NCBI GenBank assembly: GCA_000432655.1
Contig: HF986345.1
Location: forward strand, 1 to 8,098
Origin: Bacteroides sp. CAG:1060
GTDB lineage: Bacteria > Bacteroidota > Bacteroidia > Bacteroidales > UBA932
Length of the DNA stretch: 8,098 bases
Direction of reading: 5' to 3'
The translations under genes and the position numbers were made by a program. The notes under the pieces are model-generated. The model did not search any database. It was not told where the DNA came from and saw only the letters and a list, made by a program, of their open reading frames with translations. This document shows, piece after piece, positions 1 to 4,722 of this stretch (the stretch's first letter is position 1; the number at the start of each line of letters is the position of its first letter).

Positions 1-1
1 A

Positions 2-61
2 TGGATCCGGGAGGATATCCGTCCGGAGGGGACGATCTTTTTTAAACCCGTACTCTTATGA
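2..61 (+). CDS. C-terminal end of a truncated upstream gene
   Basis: Reading frame 2 is open from the left edge to a TGA at 59-61 and encodes WIREDIRPEGTIFFKPVLL. This looks like a real protein tail: charged residues, then a beta-strand-like hydrophobic end, as in many surface proteins. The stop overlaps the ATG of the next gene (ATGA at 58-61), a typical arrangement for adjacent co-transcribed genes. Frame 1 also stops early, at 43-45, but gives a Gly/Pro-rich peptide and no overlap. The product cannot be identified from 19 residues. By position it may be another secreted or fimbrial-type protein of the same operon, which is inference only. Confidence 0.6.
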   Translation, partial: WIREDIRPEGTIFFKPVLL

Positions 62-2013
62 AGAAAACCATTCTGCCAAGACTCGCGGTGCTCACGATGG
101 CCGCAGTCGCCCTGATAGCATGCTCCAAGCAGATTGAAAGTCCGTCCGACAGAATTGTCAACGGAGAAATCCGGACCCTGTGCTTCGGACTCGCACAGCA
201 GGACAACTCAAAGACCACGCTCGATTTCAGCGCCACCGGCGTCAAGGTCAGTTGGAACGCAGGAGACCGCATCGCCGTGATTAAAGGTGACGCGGCGTAT
301 ATCTATGAACTCGAAAGCACCGCTGCCGCAGGCATAGGCACATTCAACGCTGTCGGCAAGGGCGTTCCTGATCTAAGCGACAACACGGAGAAAGTCTGCA
401 TCCTGCACGTGTCCGGAGAGTCGTTTGATAATGTGACTCGGAACAATCGCAGGGAGTCTATATACGGCAACCTCGACTACGCGGAGCAGACCGGGAACGG
501 CACCACAGCCCACATCGTCAGCGTCCTCTCCAGAGAGGTCTCGACTCCTCCGGTAAAGGCGGAGGACCTCGAAGGGACACTGTCTCCGGTCAATTCTATC
601 CTTAATCTTGAGCTCGCCGCCCCGGTTCTGGAGGCCGGAGAATACCCGACAGCATTCATCCTCACCGCCAAAAGCTGGAGCACATCTTTCGCGTCAAGCA
701 TCTGGGTGGACGCCAATGCCACCATCCAGCCTGGACAAAGTGTAAAAAAACTCCAGGTCAGACTGAAAGACATCACCGTCTGGGACGCCTCCAATCCGCT
801 CAAGGTGGCGATAGGTCTGATGATGGACGAGGAGGCAATCAGCGTGGGCTCGGACTCGTGGATATTTGAAGTTCAGACCAACAAGCGCAATATCTACAGC
901 GTCACCAAGACCATCAAAAACAAGCCGGCAAGGGGTAGTTACTACGCCGTCCCGGCAATCAGCGGGCTCACGAAAGATACCGAGTATCCGTGCTGGCTCC
1001 ACGACAGCGGATGGTATGACATGACCAACGCCATAGAGGTGTCCCTCTTCGCCATCTTCACCCCGTATACCAACAGCTGCGAAGATGGACGGACCTACCT
1101 CGTCAGTCAGTACAGCAACATAACGATTGAGGACGAGAGCGGCAACATCGTCAGCAGGGACTATGTCGGCGGCGGAAAAGGTGGCGGCAAGGGTGGACCG
1201 TTCGAGGGTGTCGGCTCCATCTCTGCGAGGCTGCGCCCGGGCACCAAGTACTATTGTTATCCGTCAATCTGTGTGGAGAACGGCATCGAATACTATGGTG
1301 AGCGCAAAGAACTCCAGATGCCGGATGTGACCATCAGCACAGACCAGGCTGTGGATCTCGGCACTGCGGTCCTCTGGGCAAGCTGGAATGTGGGGGCGAC
1401 CAAGCCCGAAGAGCCGGGTCGCTACTACGCATGGGGCGAGACGGAGGAGCAGACGGGAGATGCCTACACGATGACCAGCTACAAGTATTTCACTACTTAT
1501 AATGCCGCCACTTATGTCAACAAATACCTGACAGATGCGACCCATACACATCTGGGCATAGGTACGCCGGATAATCTCGTGGTGCTTGAGGACGCGGACG
1601 ATGTCGCAAGGAAAGAGTGGGGCGACGGATGGAGAATGCCGCTCAAGAGCGATATTAAAGACCTCTTTGACAAGACATCAGCGCTTGACGACTATGAGTA
1701 CAATGGCGTGAAGGGCGTGATTTTCTTGGGGAAGAATAAATACAAGGACCGCTGCATCTTCATTCCGCACGGTGGATACAAGAGTTACTCGACGATTGAG
1801 TGCCCGGAGGACGCGTTCCTGTGGACCGCTTCTCTCTGCACGGCCGCCGAAGGTGTGACACGAAGGGAGTATATCGACTACGCGGCCTTTGTGCTTCAGA
1901 CCAAGGACCCGGATACGGGTTCGCCGTTCTTCTTCTCCTCTTGGCAGAGTCCAAGCATAGGCGGAGCCAGGCAGTCCGGGCGCAATGTGCGTCCTGTCAA
2001 GGAAAAACCATAG
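58..2013 (+). CDS. Fimbrillin-like surface lipoprotein with C-terminal major paralogous domain
   Basis: A predicted lipoprotein of 651 residues, exported and anchored by its lipid, probably displayed on the cell surface. Residues 1-22 form a lipoprotein signal peptide (MKK start, hydrophobic core, lipobox LIAC, lipidated Cys22). Residues about 35-290 resemble the N-terminal part of fimbrillin-family proteins, including the W-x-x-GD-x-I motif at 66-72 (WNAGDRI). Residues about 297-422 look like a fibronectin type III-like beta domain (RPGTKYY at 393-399), with a Gly/Lys-rich insert at 371-380. Residues about 430-648 match the Bacteroidetes/Fibrobacteres 'major paralogous' domain: AVDLGTAVLWASWNVGA, then YYAWGETE, WGDGWRMP, NGVKG, and a final RNVRPV. 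The start is supported by the signal peptide and by the ATGA overlap with the preceding gene. It is convergent with the AraC-like regulator, 15 bp away. The ligand or role is unknown; a fimbrial tip or adhesive surface protein is a guess. Confidence 0.82.
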   Translation: MKKTILPRLAVLTMAAVALIACSKQIESPSDRIVNGEIRTLCFGLAQQDNSKTTLDFSATGVKVSWNAGDRIAVIKGDAAYIYELESTAAAGIGTFNAVGKGVPDLSDNTEKVCILHVSGESFDNVTRNNRRESIYGNLDYAEQTGNGTTAHIVSVLSREVSTPPVKAEDLEGTLSPVNSILNLELAAPVLEAGEYPTAFILTAKSWSTSFASSIWVDANATIQPGQSVKKLQVRLKDITVWDASNPLKVAIGLMMDEEAISVGSDSWIFEVQTNKRNIYSVTKTIKNKPARGSYYAVPAISGLTKDTEYPCWLHDSGWYDMTNAIEVSLFAIFTPYTNSCEDGRTYLVSQYSNITIEDESGNIVSRDYVGGGKGGGKGGPFEGVGSISARLRPGTKYYCYPSICVENGIEYYGERKELQMPDVTISTDQAVDLGTAVLWASWNVGATKPEEPGRYYAWGETEEQTGDAYTMTSYKYFTTYNAATYVNKYLTDATHTHLGIGTPDNLVVLEDADDVARKEWGDGWRMPLKSDIKDLFDKTSALDDYEYNGVKGVIFLGKNKYKDRCIFIPHGGYKSYSTIECPEDAFLWTASLCTAAEGVTRREYIDYAAFVLQTKDPDTGSPFFFSSWQSPSIGGARQSGRNVRPVKEKP

Positions 2014-2029
2014 ACGGCTTTTCCTTGAC
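1996..2029. terminator. Perfect 11-bp hairpin shared by two convergent gene ends
   Basis: GTCAAGGAAAA at 1996-2006 is perfectly complementary to TTTTCCTTGAC at 2019-2029, leaving a 12-nt loop. The lipoprotein stop codon (2011-2013) lies in the loop, and the regulator stop codon (2029-2031 on the minus strand) begins at the base of the stem. The placement between convergent genes and the A/T-rich inner stem suit a bidirectional terminator. No T-tract follows the stem on either strand, so strength and mechanism are uncertain. Confidence 0.55.
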
Positions 2030-3171
2030 TAGATGCCCTGATGTTTGTAATGAACGTTCTTAACGAGTAAAGGATCGATGTAAGGCACTCTTTTCTTTGC
2101 CTTACTGAAACTTGATGCGGATGCGAAACCGGAAGCCTCTGCTACCGCCGACTGTTTCGTTATAGGGTTTGCCTCACTATATTGTCTGGCATATTCGAGT
2201 CGAAACATATTGATGAGGTTGTAATAGCCAATAGAAGCGATAAATCTGCTTGCCGGTGCCATTCTGCCTTTGTCAACTTCGGCAAGGATATCTTTCTTCT
2301 GAAGATGCTGCTCTTTAAAACGCCTGAGTATGATATCAAGCACCTGTCGTTTGGCTTCTTCGTCGAAAATATAAGACTCGTCTTCCGCTGTCTCGTCCGG
2401 TTTCTCGATAGAATCCTGAGTTACAGACATTAGGTCGTCGCTGTGTGCGGTATCCGCCTGAAGTACACGTTGCGGGTGAAGGATCATTATGAGAAATATG
2501 ACCTCGAGTATGGAAATTAGAAGGTCGGCCACCATCTTTACAATGCCGTTGCCGAAAAGAAATATGACCCACATTATCAATATACAGAACAAAGGCAAGT
2601 TAAGAATCTTTTCTGCAAACCGATACGGAAAATCGCTGTTGTCTGAATAGTTCTGGAAGTGGTAGTTTTCGATTTTTCTATGCAGCCACCGCATTTTGCT
2701 GAATAGATGCATCGTAGGGAGTATACTTATGGCGCTGAAAATATACTTGAGATAGCCCCAGTTGTCCGTAATCCAATATCCTTTTCCGAAGATAATTATG
2801 AGAAGTACTGCGACAATTACTGACAGCGTGCCGGTTATGTAATACCTGTTTTTGAACTTATCAAGACGCTGATCTCCGAAATAGATGCCGAAGAGAGCTG
2901 AAAAACACATCGGGTAGTACAGTATTCCGGCGAGTCCGATATATTTTATGACGGCGTCATCAGAAGGTGCCAGAAAATATGGAATCTGAATTAACGACAG
3001 AAGAAGATATGTCAGCGCCACTTCCTTCCGTGCCGGGTAGAAATAATCCTCTTCCTTGTTGTACGGGAGGCACATGTGAAACCACCTCAGCGCGGCGCAG
3101 ATTATGCCCGTAACAATCAAAACCAGACATGCGTCCGCACATAATATATCTTGAAAAGTACTGTATTTCAT
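2029..3171 (-). CDS. Membrane-anchored AraC-family transcriptional regulator
   Basis: A 380-residue protein with a membrane-embedded N-terminal half and a DNA-binding C-terminus. Hydrophobic segments lie near residues 12-30, 51-68, 76-97, 112-129, 139-156, 189-206 and 210-232, about seven in all. An acidic, polar linker (about 236-275) leads to an AraC-like domain (about 275-365): YNLINMFRLEYARQY at 317-331 matches the end of the first helix-turn-helix and the connecting helix, and AVAEASGFASASSFSKAKKR at 342-361 matches the second. The last stretch, after residue 361, departs from the usual G-x-TP-x-x-YR ending. There is no kinase or receiver domain, so a signal probably passes directly through the membrane part (inference). 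I chose the ATG at 3171 over a TTG at 3207 because a -7-like box (3205-3212) overlaps the TTG. The gene looks AT-richer than its neighbours. Targets are unknown; the surface lipoprotein and its own promoter are the nearest candidates. Confidence 0.8.
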   Translation of the reverse strand: MKYSTFQDILCADACLVLIVTGIICAALRWFHMCLPYNKEEDYFYPARKEVALTYLLLSLIQIPYFLAPSDDAVIKYIGLAGILYYPMCFSALFGIYFGDQRLDKFKNRYYITGTLSVIVAVLLIIIFGKGYWITDNWGYLKYIFSAISILPTMHLFSKMRWLHRKIENYHFQNYSDNSDFPYRFAEKILNLPLFCILIMWVIFLFGNGIVKMVADLLISILEVIFLIMILHPQRVLQADTAHSDDLMSVTQDSIEKPDETAEDESYIFDEEAKRQVLDIILRRFKEQHLQKKDILAEVDKGRMAPASRFIASIGYYNLINMFRLEYARQYSEANPITKQSAVAEASGFASASSFSKAKKRVPYIDPLLVKNVHYKHQGI

Positions 3172-3204
3172 GATTCTTAGGCTGTTTAGCGATGGTAAAT
3201 TTGA

Positions 3205-3212
3205 CAAAAATA
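3205..3212 (-). promoter_or_regulatory. Putative -7 promoter box for the membrane AraC regulator
   Basis: On the minus strand this reads TATTTTTG, a match to the Bacteroidetes -7 consensus TAnnTTTG. It lies 33 bp upstream of the ATG at 3171, giving a leader of roughly 25-30 nt. No TTTG is present at the usual 19-21 bp upstream; the nearest TTG lies only 11 bp away. A weak or activator-dependent promoter is possible. Confidence 0.42.
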
Positions 3213-3261
3213 CGAAAAACAGTCAAGTTTTATTTATTTTTCAGTATGATTTTTAAGTGGT

Positions 3262-3325
3262 ATGTAACGTTACATTTCGGTGGTGGTTACATTGCATCTA
3301 CACGTTAGAAGAAACAGAATGTAAC
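3262..3325. promoter_or_regulatory. Putative operator: 14-bp palindrome plus two extra half-sites
   Basis: ATGTAACGTTACAT at 3262-3275 is a perfect palindrome. Its 7-bp half-site recurs as GTTACAT at 3286-3292 and ATGTAAC at 3319-3325, so four copies occur within 64 bp. The palindrome centre lies about 60 bp upstream of the minus-strand -7 box at 3205-3212, a position common for activators. The cluster also lies 65-130 bp upstream of the plus-strand -7 box at 3390-3397, so either promoter, or both, could be controlled. The binding protein is not known; the adjacent AraC-like regulator is one candidate, although perfect palindromes more often indicate a dimeric regulator of another family. Confidence 0.45.
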
Positions 3326-3353
3326 TCCGCGTGCCGTTTAGAGGAAACAGAAT
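3303..3353 (+). repeat. Imperfect direct repeat, two copies
   Basis: CGTTAGAAGAAACAGAAT (3303-3320) recurs as CGTTTAGAGGAAACAGAAT (3335-3353), differing by one inserted T and one A/G change. The copies start 32 bp apart, about three helical turns, so they would present on the same face of DNA. Asymmetric tandem sites of about this size and spacing suit AraC-type regulators. The first copy overlaps the ATGTAAC at 3319-3325 by two bases. Function is inferred from arrangement only. Confidence 0.45.
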
Positions 3354-3389
3354 TGCTCTTTTTGTAGGATTCTTTTTAGGGTTTGATTA

Positions 3390-3397
3390 TATATTTG
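3390..3397 (+). promoter_or_regulatory. Putative plus-strand -7 promoter box
   Basis: TATATTTG matches the Bacteroidetes -7 consensus TAnnTTTG. The nearest upstream TTTG is at 3361-3364, 25 bp away, longer than the usual 19-21 bp. A transcript would begin near 3403. It would first enter the 3403-3571 segment with the strong hairpin, and would continue into rlmN if not terminated. Confidence 0.35.
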
Positions 3398-3402
3398 CGA
3401 GG

Positions 3403-3571
3403 TTATTGAAGATACAGATACGCAAGGTTATGTCGGTTTTACTTGTAAGTTTTTGGGGCCGGATACCGTTTCAATGACAAGTTTTCTGTAGAAATTGATT
3501 TTAGACTAGCGAAAAACTATTCTCAATAAAGGGTCGTCTTTCCATAAACTTCCATGGGAAGACGGCCCTTT
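3403..3571 (+). ncRNA. Candidate small RNA or structured rlmN leader
   Basis: This non-coding segment of about 170 nt begins where the TATATTTG box would start transcription and ends at a strong hairpin. Its 5' end TTATTGA (3403-3409) is complementary to TCAATAA (3523-3529) just before that hairpin. After a 2x2 internal loop, ATA (3412-3414) pairs with TAT (3518-3520). Such end-to-end closing is seen in many discrete small RNAs, including 6S-type RNAs. Possible interior pairs include ACTTGT (3441-3446) with ACAAGT (3477-3482). I cannot assign it to a known family by eye; a long 5' leader of rlmN with an attenuator is an equally good reading. Confidence 0.3.
3528..3571 (+). terminator. Strong 16-bp hairpin, probable terminator
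   Basis: AAAGGGTCGTCTTTCC (3528-3543) pairs along its whole length with GGGAAGACGGCCCTTT (3556-3571), counting two G-T wobbles, around a 12-nt loop. With the A-tract on the left arm and the T-tract on the right arm, it looks like a terminator able to act on either strand. The plus-strand T run is only three long and is followed by GCG, so efficient intrinsic termination is not certain. If it does terminate, rlmN needs its own promoter downstream; a -7-like box at 3662-3669 is the only candidate I see. Confidence 0.55.
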
Positions 3572-3661
3572 GCGCCGTAGGCGACTCGCTCAGATTTCAA
3601 GACTGCACCTTCAGCGAATAATGCACGACATTATGCTAAATGAATTGTGGTAAAAAATGCT

Positions 3662-3669
3662 TATGTTTG
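3662..3669 (+). promoter_or_regulatory. Putative -7 box immediately upstream of rlmN
   Basis: TATGTTTG matches TAnnTTTG and ends 9 bp before the chosen ATG at 3679, implying a leader of only a few nucleotides. No TTTG sits 19-21 bp upstream; TTG at 3645-3647 is only 14 bp away. A short dyad, ATAATG-N5-CATTAT at 3618-3634, lies just upstream and could be a regulatory site. Because the -35-side element is missing, the call is tentative. Confidence 0.28.
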
Positions 3670-3678
3670 TACTTGGTT

Positions 3679-4722
3679 ATGAAAGAGAATCTTCTTGGCA
3701 AGACGCCGTCTGAGCTCAAGGCTGCGGTGGCGGAGTGCGGACTGAAGCCGTATGTAGGTGTTCAGCTCGCTGACTGGTTGTATTCCAAAAGAGTGCGCAG
3801 TTGGGATAGGATGGCAAATATTTCCAAGTCGGCGAGGGAGCTGCTCTCGGAGAAGTTCAGTCTTGGAGTGGCGGATCCTGTCGGAATGGCCCGCTCCGTG
3901 GACGGGACATGCAAGTACTTGTTTCCGGTGAGTTGTCCGAGAGGAGAGACTTTTGAGGATTCCGCAGTCGAGGCGGTGATGATTCCGGATGAGGATAGAC
4001 GCACTCTCTGTGTCAGTTCTCAGGCAGGTTGCAAAATGGGGTGCAGGTTCTGCATGACAGGCCGTCAGGGATTTCATGGAAATCTCTCTGCGTCTGACAT
4101 ATTGAACCAGTTTACCGGGATTGAAGATAGTATGAAGCTCACCAATGCTGTATTTATGGGCATGGGGGAACCTTTGGACAACTATGAGAGCGTGTCCAGG
4201 GCGATAGAAGTGCTGACTGCCGACTGGGGTTTCGGATGGAGTCCCAAGAGAGTTACTCTGAGCACTATAGGCGTGATTCCGAATCTCAGACGTTATCTCG
4301 ACGAGCAGCGATGCCATCTGGCCGTGAGTCTTCACAATCCTTTCCCGGACGAGAGACTTGAGATGATGCCGGTGCAGAAGGCTTATCCGCTGTCAGAAGT
4401 CGTGGACCTGATAAAGCAATATGACTTCAGCGGACAGAGGCGGGTGAGTTTCGAGTACACGATGTTCTCCGGGTTCAATGATGACAAGCGTCATGCTGAT
4501 GCACTTATCCGGATGCTCCGCGGACTGGAATGCAGGGTAAATCTGATAAGATTTCACAAAATTCCGGATTTCCCTTACGAGAGCAGTTCAATCCGCAAGA
4601 TGGAAGAATTTAGAGACAGACTTAACAATAACGGCATATTATGTACAATTCGATCATCCCGTGGAGAAGATATTCTGGCGGCGTGCGGAATGCTTGCCGG
4701 AAAGCATGCACAGAAGGCATGA
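3679..4722 (+). CDS. rlmN: Dual-specificity 23S rRNA/tRNA adenine-C2 methyltransferase RlmN
   Basis: A cytoplasmic radical SAM enzyme of 347 residues. The family methylates C2 of A2503 in 23S rRNA and, in E. coli, A37 of some tRNAs. The radical SAM cluster motif C-x3-C-x2-C is at Cys118, Cys122 and Cys125 (CKMGCRFC). The family's other marks are present: Glu98 in EAVMIP, Cys111 in TLCVSSQAGC (equivalent to E. coli Cys118), the SAM-binding GMGEP at 161-165, and Cys336 in AACGMLAG (equivalent to the methyl-carrying Cys355 of E. coli). These active-site cysteines argue for an active enzyme. The start at 3679 (MKENLLGKTPSEL) fits the family N-terminus; an in-frame ATG at 3640 would add 13 cysteine-containing residues untypical of it. 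The stop overlaps the next gene's ATG, so translation is probably coupled. RlmN is distinguished from Cfr here by overall similarity and by its ordinary genomic context. Confidence 0.95.
   Translation: MKENLLGKTPSELKAAVAECGLKPYVGVQLADWLYSKRVRSWDRMANISKSARELLSEKFSLGVADPVGMARSVDGTCKYLFPVSCPRGETFEDSAVEAVMIPDEDRRTLCVSSQAGCKMGCRFCMTGRQGFHGNLSASDILNQFTGIEDSMKLTNAVFMGMGEPLDNYESVSRAIEVLTADWGFGWSPKRVTLSTIGVIPNLRRYLDEQRCHLAVSLHNPFPDERLEMMPVQKAYPLSEVVDLIKQYDFSGQRRVSFEYTMFSGFNDDKRHADALIRMLRGLECRVNLIRFHKIPDFPYESSSIRKMEEFRDRLNNNGILCTIRSSRGEDILAACGMLAGKHAQKA

Larger units (their letters stand above)
3172..3678. other. Divergent intergenic region, about 500 bp, AT-rich, no gene seen
   Basis: This lies between the start of the membrane regulator (3171, minus) and the start of rlmN (3679, plus). 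I see no convincing coding sequence in any frame. It is visibly richer in A and T than the flanking genes. Proceeding rightward it contains a minus-strand -7 box, a cluster of ATGTAAC/GTTACAT sites, an imperfect direct repeat, a plus-strand -7 box, a possible small RNA with a strong hairpin, a short dyad ATAATG-N5-CATTAT at 3618-3634, and another plus-strand -7 box just before rlmN. Confidence 0.7.

Noticed and set aside
3172..3207. TTG start at 3207 extending the membrane regulator by 12 residues
   Set aside because: The extension overlaps a -7-like box (3205-3212), uses a rare start codon and adds no recognisable feature; the ATG at 3171 is simpler.
3455..3475. tRNA-like look of the GGGGCCGGATACCGTTTCAATG stretch
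   Set aside because: No cloverleaf, no T-loop consensus and no acceptor stem could be formed.
2029..3640. Horizontally acquired island, suggested by the lower GC of the regulator and intergenic region
   Set aside because: No flanking repeats, integrase, transposase or tRNA are visible; membrane-protein genes and promoters are often AT-rich, so transfer is not supported.
3640..3678. Earlier in-frame ATG for rlmN adding 13 residues
   Set aside because: The added cysteine-containing peptide does not fit the RlmN N-terminus, and the segment overlaps a likely promoter.
3661..4335. Minus-strand open frame (224 codons) antisense to rlmN
   Set aside because: rlmN is certain on the plus strand and the antisense translation shows no domain or plausible composition.
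4641..4718. Earlier in-frame ATG for the patatin gene
   Set aside because: It would put 26 residues before a clear signal peptide and run deep into rlmN; the ATGA start at 4719 explains both.
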